Assembly (NCBI GenBank): GCA_030770545.1
Contig: CM061098.1
Coordinates: 13,043,501-13,107,500 of the forward strand
Source of the DNA: Macropodus opercularis
Taxonomy: Eukaryota > Chordata > Actinopteri > Anabantiformes > Osphronemidae
Direction: 5' to 3'
DNA: 64,000 nucleotides
Of this stretch, positions 1 through 13,534 are shown piece after piece. The notes beneath the pieces were generated by a model that saw only the letters and a program-made list of their open reading frames with translations, was not told the DNA's origin and ran no database searches. Numbering within the stretch: the stretch's first letter is position 1; every line of letters starts with the position of its first letter. A program made the position numbers and the translations under genes.

Positions 1-3000
1 GGTCGGCGTGCACGTTGATTCTTCTGGTGTGTTTGTCCACCCACATGATAAATGTACATGTCAGCGCCACGATAAAGGAATTCTGGCTGTCAAAGGGACT
101 ACCTGCAGCAGCTACGCCTGCTCCAATGGCCCATTGAAAGAGCTGCATTATGTTATCTAGTGCGGGATCGAAAACGAGGTCACCGGAGACGCGCCGTGGC
201 GGTAAAAGCACCGTGGGTCGGCTGACAGGAAGAGGAAGCAGAAGGCCGAAGGTGATACTGTATGCGACGTCATCGGCGGAGAGAGGAAGTCCAGCTCTAT
301 AAGGGGCACATGGGGCATCCCCATAGAGCTGGTCAACCCATCCACCAATTCAAATGTTGACTGTCATCCTCTCCGCTCTCTGTTTGACGCAGTATGTGGA
401 AGATTCTGCACCTGGGCCTTTGCTGTAACTTCATCTCTGTCGATGGATTTGATGTACTGCCAGTGCCAGGAATAATTAGAAACTGCAACATCTGGCTCTG
501 GAAACCAAACTAATGCATGAGACTCGAAGGCAAACCACTCCTCCCACCTTTCCCTCTCCCTGCTCGGTTACCGCACTTTCACTTGCATCCTCGCAGTGTA
601 TGAAAGCGTGTGAGTCGGCCGTAATGTTTTCCAGCAGCTAATACTCGCTTCTGAGGTTCATGAGTTGATTGACAGCTCTGAGATTCCCATTCTGAATTTG
701 GCCTGGTTGGTTAAAGAGGCTCTGTGAGAAATCTTAGAAAGGAGTTTCACAGCCCTGCTATGGGGCCGTTGCCTAAAACATGTTGCTTCTCTCGCTCCTC
801 CAGATGCTGGTCCTGCTGCTGGGTCGTTTGTCACTTGGATTGAAGGTGAAAGGACTTAATAAAAGGTCCAGTCGCTAGAATCTGTGGGTTTAACATGACC
901 TGGAGGAACAAGAAGCTCGTGGTCAAACCATAACACAAAGACAGAAAGTGCCGTCACATCTAGTCACTGTGTTGATTTGTACCATTTTGTTGCAATGAAC
1001 CAAAACCGCTTCTGTTCACATAACGTAGGCATCGCTGGCTGATGTGAGACTGTGGATGCCCAGACATGTTTTGTGCACAGGATACGAGAACCGTCACTCT
1101 TGGGAAATGCCGGGAATCTGAGCAACAGAGTGAGGAGGGGGTTTCGTCATGATAGGGCAAAGGAGTGGAGCTCACACGAGTGGATGTAATGTAATTAAAA
1201 GCCTGACGCACATCTGGCTGAGTGGTTTACATCACCTTTTGTCAGCGTGTGTGCTGCAGACGTCGCTCTGATTCAAGTAAAGCAAAGGTGTGTGATGGAG
1301 CCTGCGGTTTTCTCATCTGTGTTTCTTATTGGTGTGATTCAGCTGGGTTTTTTTTCAACATTCATGTCCCAGCTTTGATGACTGAGCTCGGTGGTGGTAT
1401 TTAGATAACCCTCACACGGTGCGATGATAACATTCAAATCCTGCTGTCTCTCGACTTGAAGGCTTCTCCTGTGACTCACTTAACATGAGATAAGATTGCA
1501 CTTTACCCGCGCTGTATGGGCTTCTTCTCTTCCTTTTGAAAAGTCGCTGGGTGGTATTATTCACTTGACCTTAGCGATGAGACAAAGAGGGACCCCGCAC
1601 ACCGCGCTTCAGGACCAGTCTTCAGCCTCTTTCATGTCAGACGGGGAAACAGCTGTATATCCACGATCTCCAAAGACAATAAGGAAGGGGAGGCTTCCAA
1701 GACAAACCCAACAGTTTCCATTAGATACTGATCTCTTGCGGAGTCACAGCCGGTACTGTACATTTCTCTAACAGCGGCTTTAGACCTTTTATTGTTGATG
1801 TGATTCACTGTATTAACTGTTCAGAAAATGAATTTATTTTCATTTAAATCCTGTGTTTTAACAATTGCCTCTTGTCCTAAGTTCTCAAAGTTGCGAGTCA
1901 AACACACAGGAGTCGTTGTACCGGCTTGCAGTGAGGTGTAAAGAGTCTTTTACAGCTCAGCGCGCTTTTCCCGGCCCTCTTCTGGCATCCACGGTCGGAC
2001 GGTTCGCAGCTTCACTGAGGAGGTCAGAGGTCAGATTTAGACGCAGCGAGAAGTGGTTTGCGATGCCATAACTGAGAGTTGCAGGGTGTGTCTGTGGCAT
2101 TTGTCACAGCTAGAGAGAGCGTTGGAAACGTTGGGAAACAACTATATGTGCCTCAGGGATGGTCTGTGTATGAAATTAGACAGTAGGAGGACTTCCTGTC
2201 TACGTCATTGGATCATTACATGCACTTTCTTTACTAAATGCAATACTCTTCATAGTAATTAACTGTTATCATTGCCTGAGTCTTCTCAGAATCTCAATCT
2301 TTTTGAAGTGTTTCACTAAGACAAGCTTCCAAAGTGCACTTCCTGTTCATAATCATATTTAGCTGTGGCACAGTGAAGGGTGGAGGCCTTTTTATCTCTT
2401 ATGAAGATTTACATTTCCTGCAGAGTTGTCCATGGTGGTTTGTATTATATATTTTTCTTGCAATATGTCGCATTTTGTCACCTCGTGATATAGAGTGTAA
2501 AAGTTGAACCGTGTGGTTTTGAAGAGGGCTGGGTTGCTGCTAGATGCATTTTCTCTCACCGCTGGAAAGAGCTGGGGCAGCAGTTTCTCCCTGATTCCAG
2601 TCGTTATGCTAAGTTAAACTAACCACCTTCCTATCTGTCATACAGACTCGAGGGTGGTATCGGCCTTCTCATCTAACCCTCGGGAAGAAAAAGCAATGCA
2701 GGCGATTCTTCAACTGCAGAGCGTTCGGGAGATTGTATCAAAGAGGCGTCATAATGGGTCAAAGAGGTTGCTGCCACATGAGCGGCGCTGTGATGGAAGG
2801 GAGTGTGTTGCATCGTGTTGGGGCACATGGACCTGCCCGAGGGCAACAAGTCATCCACGTGGAACTTTGCGAGGTATCATGTTGCCTCTACCTAAACTCT
2901 GGAGCCTTTACTCAACCTGGAAAGTTAATGTGCTGAACATGGAGCTGTGGTGATATCAGTAACATTTAGTGCTTTAACAGTGCCTTACTGTAGCTGGCAT

Positions 3001-5928
3001 GTCCGGAGCTTTACTGACACAGTCTGGATGACAGGCTTTCGATAAAGCTAGTTAATGGTTAATAAAGTCCACTGAAGGAAAAGAATGTGGGAAAAAAAAG
3101 ATAAATAAAGATGTGATTAAAGAATGTGGACGGCTGTTAGTCGACCTGTGCGTGTTTACACAGCAAGCATTTCCCAGGTGCTATACGATCCCAGGGATTA
3201 CAGTGGAGGGGGGATCCAATAAGACTACATACACACAGACGCACACAGCACCAACATCTCCCTACACCCTACCCCGAAGAGAAAAGAAAGGAGGCGAGAC
3301 AAAGTGTGGGAGGGAGGTGGAGGGAGATAACAGATCAGAGGAAGGAAGGAAGAAAAGGGGGAGTGTGAATGCTGCAGTAGTCAGACTATAGCTCACCTCA
3401 ACTAGGAGGACTTCACGTGACACACACAGGGAGGCTTTGACCTGGAATAGTGTGTGTTTGTGTATTCATGAAGCAGCCAGTGCTCGGTTTAACCTGGGAA
3501 AATGGTGGGACTCTCATCCACTGCTGCTGAGGGTAAGTGTTGAAAGTGAGCACGAGTCCAGCGTTTTAGGTGCAGCTTTAGGGTTTTGCTGAAGCTATGG
3601 TGATGGACAGAAGCGCAGAGATGTATGGAAATGTCCAGATGTGTTGCAAGCGAATGCTAGAATCAGGTAATGTTTACTTGGAGCCCTAAGCATCATGCCA
3701 GCTTGCTGAAACGCTAAGACAAACACTGCCACCCACACTCCAGGGTGAGACGATGTCATTTTTTTAAGCCTCTGCAGAGTCTTTGTGGGTTGCAGATTCC
3801 TCTGGGATTAGCTGGAATGTGTGTCTGCAACAAAAAATTGTGAAACAACGTGAGTTTATCTCAAATGACTGAATTTTGTCACTTTTAACACACTGGGAAG
3901 TTACTTGGGTAAGTTCAGCATGAAGAAAGCTTTGGGCACGAAAGAAACAACTTGATTGAGGTCACGGTAATCTTCACATAAGGGTTCGTTGGACATGTTG
4001 GCACAGGTGCTCAGCTCCCTGATGTTGTTCACCCACCCCCTCAAAGAGTAAAAAAAAAAAAAAAAAGTCTCCTTTAAAGGTCTGACTCTGCACTGTTAAA
4101 CAAACGACTCTCTCTGCTTCACAAAAGCGCAGCCATACACAAACAAAAAGCCGAGTCTCGCACCAGTAACAAAGGGAGGAATGCGTCCCGTGTTTTACAG
4201 CTTTGAATCAACCCTGCACCGTAGTGTTTTTAGCATCAAATATTTCTACTTCCTCTTAGTATGGCAGTGATTAAACCCATTTTTGAGCTTTATCGTCTTT
4301 TCCAAGCGTGTGTGTAGTTTCACTCAGGCATTAAGTGCTGGATCGTTTTAAAGACCCACATAAACACCTACTGGGTGAAGCGTTGCAGCAGGATACACCG
4401 CATGCTGTTCTACATATATGAATAGTGTGGTGTTGATTGTAAGAGTTTTATAGCGTCACCGTTCCTCATAGAATATTCTTGCAAATCAAATAACAGTTGA
4501 ATATGCAATCGCCTTTTTGGAGTAGTAGCCCAAATGAAATAGATTTGTGGCTGATATTTGATATCTTTGCTATATTTGATTTAGTCATGAGTCATGCTGA
4601 GGTGTGGGTTTTGTCTTCCATTAGCGTTAGGGGAAGCCCAGTTGTATGATAGAGCCAGGTCCTAAACAGCTGGAACCTCTGGCTGAGAGACGGCATCCAG
4701 CAGGCCAAGACATCCCCTTCTCACGAGTTTCCTCTCCTTCCCCAAACTCCACTTCCTCATTTCCCCTGGGTGAGTCGCATGTTAACGAGGAGGCATTCCT
4801 GGCCGCGGCGTGAATTAATTCCTCGTACCCACTTTCGAGCCCAAGCATGTTTTATATATCTTTTTTTTTTTTTTTTTAATCACAATAGACGGAAATCGCA
4901 GTAGTAAAGAAGGGGTTAGACAAACACAGGCAAACACTCACCTACTGTAGCTGTTGGCGATCTTGATCGCGGCCTTCCTTGGCAGGGCATTGTTAAGTCC
5001 AGAGGAAGACCCACCTCAGGAAAGCATGTCTGTCTTTAAGCAGTGGGAGCTGTCTGAAATGTGGAAACGCGGACACACGGCTTATCAAGACTCATCAGTG
5101 GTGGTTACATGCAGTAAGAGATCACTGAGAACAAATTCTCAGCAGGGTTGTAGACCTTTTGTAGTCTCAGGCTTTTCTGCGATGGGGGGGGTTTGAATAT
5201 TTACGTTGTGCTCTGAAAACAGGGAGTAGGTCTGTCCCACCTCCCAGATCAACACGTGATGTGAGTTATATCTTCGGTCCTTTTAAGTTTTCGTTGCGTT
5301 ACGGAGCCTGGAGAGCTCTGTGAAGCCGGTGCTGATTGCAGGGGGTTCTGCTCGTCCGAGACAGCATCTGCTTTATGTTAAACAATCCAGCTTTGAGATC
5401 AAGATCAGGTCCCTGTAAATGAAACACTGATTCGTGGTTCGTGTGGCTCACTCTGCTCTGAGGTGACCCACCACTTCTTCACAGTCTTTCCAGTGGTTTA
5501 ATTGACTTTTTTGCCATAAACAGAGACAGCTGATTGAAGTCTTTGCCCATCTGCCTCCGAACCACTAACATTTTGTTTTGTTCTGCTCTGAATGCAGGAT
5601 GTTCTTTTCATGCTATTTTTGGTTTGTTTCCAATTGTCTTCGGGTCTAATGAGAAATTAGCAAACATGCATCCTGTCACTGCAGCCATTTATCGCTGTTG
5701 AGTCTGCTTAGTAACAGACATGGGAGGAGATGAGGCAGACGGCGACGAGGTGTCAGACTGATAATGACAAACTGGGAAGCAAAGTGACAGAATGACAGAA
5801 GAACACAGGGGAAGCAAAGCAGAAAGGGCTTCTTCCTTGCGTTTGTTTAGACTTGCCGGTTTGACCTTTGCCCTATCTGATGATAACCGAAGCCATGCCC
5901 CCAATTGACCTTTGCCCTTCTCGTGCAG
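1..5928. other. Gene-free 5' flank of afap1l1
   Basis: I find no exon chain with coding character here. Open frames are short, have no recognisable domains and overlap on both strands. The stretch holds a poly-A run at about 4050-4067, a poly-T run at about 4861-4877 and a purine-rich tract at about 3280-3370. A possible upstream first exon of afap1l1 at 3502-3532 is listed separately. The promoter of afap1l1 should lie somewhere in this interval, but I could not place a transcription start. Confidence 0.5.
3502..3532 (+). other. Possible alternative first coding exon of afap1l1
   Basis: An ATG in a good context (AAAATGG) opens ten codons plus one base, and then a near-perfect donor (GAGG then gtaagtg) follows. 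Joined to the acceptor at 5929, the frame runs on through GCG into the main ATG at 5931, adding 11 residues to the N-terminus. Against this, the ATG at 5931 already matches the start of the paralogue AFAP1 in length, with 15 residues before the acidic D-x-E motif. This may therefore be only a 5' UTR exon, or chance. Confidence 0.3.
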
Positions 5929-5930
5929 CG

Positions 5931-8900
5931 ATGGAGGTGTTGGTGAGTGAGCTGGGAGTCCTGCTGAAGATGCTGGATCAGGAAAACCTCAGCTCCTCCA
6001 CGCAAGAGAAGAAGACCTCTGTGTGGAATCTCCTGCAGCAGATACAGCCACCAGGTTCGTGATAGACGACCCATCAAATGACGAAATAAGTCTGGCAGAC
6101 ATCCAGATGACATGGTTTCATATTTTCTTCTGTCTTCTTTTTGAAGGTTCGGGAACAGACTACATCTACATGAACTCAGCGGTTTACAGAAATGGCACCA
6201 GCTTTGTGGAGTCACTCTTTGAGACATTTGGTAAGGCTGAGTACTGACACGGTGCTGGTCTCGACGTGGAATTAACATGTAATCGGACATGATGAGGCTT
6301 TGTTTTTACATTGAACGGCCACAACAAATGCTGACAGGTGCAAAAAAGGAAAAAGGCAATTGTCTGCTTACAATGGCACTTTGAACAAACAGTCAACTGT
6401 TGGCTGATGAGGAAGCAGGAAGAATGAGCTAACACAACAGCAGACCTCCTAAAAAAGCGAGTATAGTCAATAAATCAAAACAGTCCTTTACCTACATTGT
6501 ATAGTAACAGTAGTTACTGTACATCCGATCAGAAAACAAAAGCCATAAAAACTCTTAATGCTATAGTGCAGTGTTTCAGTTGTTTACTGTAGTTTTATCC
6601 AGCGTGTGTCATTTTCAGACTGTGAGCTGGGAGACCTACGGGACGTGACAGAGGACCTGAAAGAAGACGGGGACGCTCAGACTGGAGCGTTACCACAGGC
6701 AAGTTCCCAAAATCAGGTTGAATTTCCTCATCGAAATCCAAGGTGCATGGACTGTTCGCCTTGAAATGCTGGAAGAAGGTCGGATCCTCGTACGTGGAGT
6801 GTGTGTTGTTTTATGTCTGTACCGTTTTCACCACTCGAATCCATCTCGACCGCTACACCTACAGTAAATGGCTTGAGGAGAAAACGCGAAGAAAAATAAA
6901 GATTATGTTCCGTGTCGTGGGGGTTTCCCATGTATGTGCGCTGATTGTTCCTCGAGTTGTCTGATTTAAGACACCCGCCCAGAGCCAACATATCTCCTTT
7001 ATGGTTTTCATTCTGAGGGCTACACTCTATATATCTTTGATGATGCATTTTTTTTGGCTGTCTCTCTTCCATGTTTATGGAGGAAATCTGAGAGTCGTGT
7101 TTGTGTGTGTCACTCAGCAGAAGTGTGCAGACTCCTCAGCCTCTCACTCAGCTGACTCCCCGCCGCCTCTCCCCACAACGCCTCCTCCTGAGGAGTACTA
7201 TGAGGAGGCGGTGCCCCTCGGTCCTGGCAAGATGCCCGAATACATCGTCGCACGAGGTCAGCGCTTTCCCGCCTCTGCTGAACTCAGTACCCTTGGTGTC
7301 AGTTAGCTGTAAAAAAAAAAATATGTGGCATGTTTCCAAACATAATTACAAACTACAAGTTACATGAAAGTGTGTGATGGAATCTAGGGACTAATTAGGG
7401 ATAATTTTTCTTGTTTTTCCAGTCAGACCAAGCCCTCCCAACTCTATACAGGATGGGTATGAAGATGCAGAAAACAACTACTCTACTACCTGCATTAGCT
7501 CACATCGCAAGAACTCCTGTGAGCTAAGATCCGCTGCGCTCGTAAATAACCCAGCACACAAAGCGCTTTTTGTGCAATGAAATGATCTTCTCTCTTGTTG
7601 CTCTCCCAGATAATGACTCTGATGCCCTCAGTAGTTCCTACGAGTCTTACGAGGAGGATGAGGAAGACAGAGGCCCCGGTGCCCGACTCACTCATCAATG
7701 GCCGTCGGATGAGAGCTCCATGCCCCCTGCCAGAGACTGCCGCATCTGTGCCTTCCTGCTGCGCAAGAAGCGCTTCGGCCAGTGGGCCAAACAGCTCACA
7801 GTGATCAGAGAGAACAGACTGCAGGTGACAAGCTGTACTTTAAAAAAACAAAGTGCCTTTTTATTGACGTCCTTTAATTTACAGCGTTCTACGTTTCCTC
7901 GTTTCTATAGTGCTATAAGAGTTCTAAGGACACTTGTCCCTATGTTGACTGGCTGCTGCCCCAGTGCACTGTGGTCTATGTGCCCAAAGACAGCAAGAGG
8001 AAGCATCACGAGCTCCGGTTCACGTTACCCAATGGAGATGCACTGGTACTGGCAGTACAAAGCAAGGAGCAGGCCCACAGGTGGCTTAGGGTAAGCTGCA
8101 ATGACACACTAGCAAAGTAGCCAAGGAAATATGGAGTTATGCATCTAAACCGTCCTCGCAGGTTGTCAGAGAAGTGAGCGGCCAGAGCGCGGGGCCCGAG
8201 GAATCCGCGTCTCCCGCCGTTCCCAAAAAAAACAAACTCGACAAGGTGAGCGGCGAACACGGGTTGTTTGTGGTAATATTCCTACGTGTATCCTTGAGGT
8301 ATAATTTGTCGTCAACAGCTGAGGTGAGGAAGAGTCTGTGACAAGCAGCAATTGTGTTGTCACCATCAATCGTCCTGAGCAAGTGTTCGGCTCAGTGCGT
8401 GTTGGCCGCGATACCTGTGGTTTGCTTGAAGAGGACATGTGTAGCGTAATTGGGTGTTGATACCGCGGTGACAGGCGTATCCTGTGAGCTGTCGGAGGAA
8501 AGCGGCAATGAAAGCTCAGATGGAGAGGAGACGAGGGAGAAGGAAGCAGGGTTGTGTTATATGTTCATTCATTAGGCCGCATGTACAGTAGGAAGACAAA
8601 TATACATATGACTCTACAGGTAGGTTTATTTAAATATTTCAAGAGAGTTACATCAGTCTACGTGCTTCTGTCTCAGACGTTATCTGCGGAGAGGAACACA
8701 TCGGACTCGGACAGCGTGGGTGTTTCAACAGGAGAGACCTGTAGAGACAACGGTGAGAAACACGCAAGACCCTGTTTGACACGCGGCGTTGCTTCGATGT
8801 TTAAAGTGGATGCTGTGGTATCCTTTCTCAGTTTTAGTCCTCGTTTTTATTGTAGGTAAGGTGAAACGAGGGGCCCTTGCTGCAGGCCGTAAAATAACAC

Positions 8901-11900
8901 GCATCATCAGTTTCTCCAAAAAGAAGCCCCCTCAGCCCTGGGGTGGTCGGACGGCCTACAGCAACCCTCGCCAAGGCAAGTCCCCGCTTCGGTGCCCGGC
9001 GTCAGGTCTGTGGTTGTGCGGATCTGTGATTGTCTTGCATCCTCGACATGCAGGCTTCCTGTCGGTGCTGGTCAATCAGGTGTGGCGAGAGCAGTGGTGC
9101 TGTGTGTGCAGAGGCTCTCTTCACTTCTACCATGACAAAGGAGATCCGCGGATCTCCCTGCCCTCCCTTCCTCTCCACGGCTGCGAGGTGGTGCCCGGGT
9201 TGGGACCCAAACATCCCTTTGCCTTTCGAATCCTACGGAACAGCACAGAGGTGGCTGCTTTGGAGGTACGATATAGCGCTTTCATCTCTTTTAGCTTCTT
9301 GTTTTGGCTTTAAAGGTTGCAGCTTTACTCATGGCACGGTGTCGCTCTTTCAGGCAGGCAGCTCTGAGGAGCTGGGAAGGTGGCTCGGCGTCCTCTTGGC
9401 GGAAAGCGGATCTGCAGCGGATCCAGAGTCGCTCCATTACGACTACGTCGACGTGGAAACCATCGCTAACATCCGCGACGCTGTGCGACATTCCTTCCTG
9501 TGAGTGAGGCAGGGGAGTGGGGATATTCATACGAGGTCAAAGGAAGGCCAGCAGCCGGGACGGCGGAGCTTTGACCTCGCGCAGAATTGAACTCTCCTCT
9601 CTCTGTGATCGTAGGTGGGCCACGTCCTCCAGCAGTGCCTCCACGGACTCCAGAACATATGATGAGGTCCCTAATGAGGACCCACAGGTGGGACACACGC
9701 GATTACATGTTTAATTAAATCCTACAGTGCAGTATGTGCACTGATTTGCTTTGATGTGACAAGATCGGGCGAGAGAGAATCTGCACGTCTGTGTTTGTGC
9801 AGCTGTCTCTGTCTGAATACCACACCCCATATCAGTCACCCACACTGACAGACAGCTCCCTGTTACACGCCTATCAATGACGCCTTTTTGTAGGCTGGAG
9901 AAAAACAGCACGAGGGCAAGGGAGAGTGGAAAAAAAAGGAAAAATGCAAACTGGTGACAGGAAGGCAAGAGGTCATGGCAATTTTACAGCCTGTAAACCA
10001 GTTTCATACCCTCACTTACATGCGCTTTAAACTTATCTCTCCCCGTGCGGCCGCAAACACACCTATGTGGCCTCGGAAGCAGTAAATCCAAAGATCGGTT
10101 TATCGCCTGCAAGACGCAGACACTGCAAAAACTTTTTTTTTCAATTTTAATTTGTTCTCATCCTTCTTTTTGCAACTTCCTTGTCTCCCCCCCACCCCCA
10201 CTCTTCTCTACTCCACCCAGCCAGGGGAGAACCGCAGGCAGCAATCCGGCAATCAGGCGAAGCGACGCTCGAGCAGCAGCGACTGTGACAAAACCAAACC
10301 TTTAGTCTCCCTCAAGCGATCAGGCTCAAGTAAGTGTGTTCAGTTAGATTGATTCATACAGTATCTTTGGGTTTCTGTCTGAGGGACAACAAAGTCATTT
10401 AAAGGGCAAAATCTTCCTGCTGCTGAATAATTCATTATCCAACCGAAATAAAAATAAACTGGATCTCTTAATTTAAAATGTAGTTTATTTGAAATTATGT
10501 CATAGAGATGGGAGGAAGGAGGATGTGGAAGACATAAAAAGCCACTAATGGACATATTAAATATTAACTTACCTAAATCTGCTATTATCTTTGTATTGGT
10601 CACTTACATTAGTCCCTAAAATTAGATCCTTAAACGTCCACTTTGCTCATCTTCTCAGTTTCCATCCATAATATCGTCCCCGCTCCCTCACCTCTCCCGC
10701 GTCCTCCATTGTGGCGCAAATAAATGAGATGAGAGTGGAGGGTGTAAGAAAGTGATATCGGTGCGGTCGGTTCAGCTCACAGCTCGTCTCGGAGCAGTTT
10801 CACAGTCTTTCCCTGTGACAGTCGGACACATCAAAGAACCGGTTCTCTCCAGGGCTCAGAGCGTCGGCATGCAACCTGAGATTTATTGAGCACTCGCATT
10901 AGATCCCCTGCCTCACCTCCTGACCCCCTGCTCTGAAGGAGTGTTTGTGTGTTTGTTTCTCACTCGTGCATCAGATTAGTTTACGTCTCCAAATTCCTTG
11001 CTATATGTAAACACGGTCCAGTTATGTGCGTTATACTCTTGTGTGATTTGTTGGGATGGCATCAAACTCCACATATGACATGAACAAGAAGAGGAAGACG
11101 GATCACCATGGGAACGTTCATCTCCTTCCCATAACCCTCTGCACATTTGACGGTTCACCTTTGCTCCCACCCAGATGCCAACCAGTATGGAAGGTATGGG
11201 AAAACAAGAGCAGACGAGGACGCCAAGAGGTACCTGAAGGAAAAAGAGGAGCTGGAGAGGGAGAGGGATGGGATCCGAGGTGCACTAGTGACCCTGCGAC
11301 AGGAGAAGACAAAGCTGAAGGAGGAGTTAAAGACTGCTCCTGGTAAGACGGTGGAAATGAAAGTAATTAAAGAGGAAAATGTGCAAATAGACAGGATTTT
11401 ACCCCTAAGTTGTTAAACTTACTGTATCGTGCTCTGTGTCTCACCCTGACCTCCATTATTTGAGGGGCATGTGAGAGGAAAATGTCCCTGCGGGAATGAA
11501 TCAAGCATTTGACTTTTTATTCTTAATAAAACCAATGGTTCTGAGCATTCCCCCTAAATCAAATTAGTTTTGTTTGGTTTCACATGAGCGCTGCCAGCAG
11601 AAGCAGACGAGGTATTCTGGGTTTTTACACTAACGGTAGCATATCAGATCGCTCTATTCCTCTTAAGCTAAATGCAACAAAAAAAAGGTTCAACTATTAC
11701 ACAATAAAACTATCACATGGATTATGTGATACTTTTAAACACGGCCTGATATTAGCTGCAAAAGTCAGAATATGACATTTCTTTGCGGCAGACAGAACAA
11801 AGTCGCTCCTGAATAAGCGTGTGTCCCAGCTGGAGGAAGCCTGTCGAGCTAAAGAGGCAGAGAGGGTGGACCTGGAACTCAGACTGACCCAGGTCAAGGA

Positions 11901-12476
11901 GAACCTGAAGAAGAGCCTGGCAGGTGGAGCGCTGGGTCCGCCGCTTGAAGCTAAGCCACCCGTGAAGGTACATTTGTTATTTGCTCTATGTAGAGCAATA
12001 TGCACATCTGACTGTGTGCATGTTTTTAACAGTTTCTTTACTTGTATTGTTTAGGCGCCTGGCAAAAAGATCCAGAATATCTACAGTGAGACTTTGCCAG
12101 TGAACTGTGCCTCTGAGATGCGTAGGAGACCTCCTTCTCTTTGTGCTGCTTCAACAGGAACTGTTATACAGAAGGCCAAAGTGAGTGTGTGTGTGTGTGT
12201 GTGTAACCCCCCCATCCTTAAATATCCTTAAGTCATGTCATTATGGAGACATTTTCCCTGCCAGGCTCCGCGGGAGGTTAATGGAATTACAGCAGACTGT
12301 GTCGTCATCAAATGTGTTTGCATAGTTCACGCAAATAGATCGTTTGCAGTCTGTGGACATTTCCATCTACATCTGTGTGTGTGTGCTTGTGGGATTCAAT
12401 TTGTTTTTACTGCTTTTATATTGATTCTACATGTTTATTATTTTTACAGGAATGGGAGTCAAAGAAAAGAAGTTAG
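5931..12476 (+). CDS. afap1l1: Actin filament-associated protein 1-like 1 (18 coding exons, 743 aa)
   Basis: Adaptor of the AFAP family that binds actin filaments and, in mammals, works at podosomes and invadosomes with cortactin. Coding exons: 5931-6054, 6147-6230, 6619-6698, 7121-7256, 7423-7518, 7610-7824, 7911-8090, 8162-8245, 8677-8752, 8856-8975, 9054-9265, 9354-9499, 9615-9687, 10221-10329, 11175-11342, 11792-11967, 12055-12180, 12450-12476. All phases agree, giving 744 codons including the stop; the human protein has 768 residues. In order: an N-terminal helix; a motif YIYMNSAVYRNGTSFVESLF that marks AFAP1L1 rather than AFAP1; an SH3-ligand segment SPPPLPTTPPPEEYYEEA near residues 109-126; a first PH domain from about 217 to 310 (start CRICAFLLRKKRFGQW); a basic AGRKITRII stretch; a second PH domain from about 399 to 500; a charged coiled coil at about 585-680; and the family end AKEWE. 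Two introns seem to use GC donors. Exon 4 could begin one codon earlier, at 7118. Tail to tail with gabrp. Confidence 0.95.
12182..12204. repeat. Short GT microsatellite in afap1l1 intron 17
   Basis: A run of about eleven GT units starts right after the donor of the exon ending at 12180. The donor itself (gtgagtgtgtg) merges into the repeat. Confidence 0.85.
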
Positions 12477-13534
12477 GCGTAGCACCATGGAAAGGACTGG
12501 GGGGAAAAAAAGTTGGATATCAGGATGTGACACAGACTCGTTTTTTGGATTAGAAAGGACATTAACTGTAATGACAAATGTCAGCCACTAGGTGGAGGTA
12601 CAAATCACCAAATATGTACTCCTCTGGGTCCATGGAACGACCTCTCCTATTGTGGCCTGTGGAAAGATCTTCCATCATCTGTGTCCGCACAAAAAATGAA
12701 AGAAGCGACAGGAAAGCAGGGTTGATGAAAGAAAGAGAAGAAATGTCTGAGCTGGAAGGCACAGATTGTTGGTCTGTGTGTTGTGTCATGTTTAAACATG
12801 AAGGTGTCGCGTGAGAGAAGACAACCTACGAAATGTGATGTGTTTAAATAATATATCCTGCGACTTGTTACTCCGCTCTCTGCTGCCTGTGTAGTGAGCC
12901 GTGACTACTGTTTTGTACCTTTTTTTTATACTTTCCAATGTTTCGTGTCTGATCATCGTAAGACTTAACTGGAGGAGACGGTATGATTCTAATACCACTG
13001 CATTAGCTACCCATCGAAACCATCGAGGCAAAGATCCTACAACCACTTGACTCCATCATTTTACTGTTAAAGGCTCCTGCTGTAGTAAAGTAGGGGACTA
13101 ACATAGCTGCGCTAGTAGACGACAAACTTTTCGCAGTCAGGGCTCCGTTATCTGTCATTGTACATCTTTTCTGCTGAAACTGTTGTTGACTTTTGCACTT
13201 TACTGTTTTTTCCTACGCGATTAAGGGAGTAAAAATAGAATAGTCTTGTGTCCCAGGCATTTAAAAAATATATATATAAATTTCCTTTCATTGAAATGCA
13301 CCACTGTGTTTTCTGACTTTTAATTTCACGGGATGTGAAGTAAATGTACAACATGTGGCCTCCTAAGGACATAAGAGTATGAAAACCAGTAGAAGAAAAC
13401 GAGCATGGAATCAGTCACACCATGAAGGCAGTTCAGTAGAGCACAGTGTGACGCAGTTCAGGCAGGCTGGAGTTTATACTGTAGCTACTCTTGTTAACAT
13501 CTTCCTCGGGAATTCGTTCATTGAAACTAACTAA
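12477..13534. other. Convergent 3' region between afap1l1 and gabrp
   Basis: The interval should hold the 3' UTRs of both genes, which converge with stops at 12476 (+) and 13535 (-). I see no clear AATAAA on the plus strand soon after the afap1l1 stop. An ATTAAA variant for gabrp may lie near 13318 on the minus strand. There is no third coding unit. Confidence 0.5.

Noticed and set aside
1..150. Minus-strand frame with a hydrophobic stretch (FIVALTCTFIMWV) running off the window edge
   Set aside because: The acceptor before it has no pyrimidine tract and the other end lies outside the window. A single short segment is not enough.
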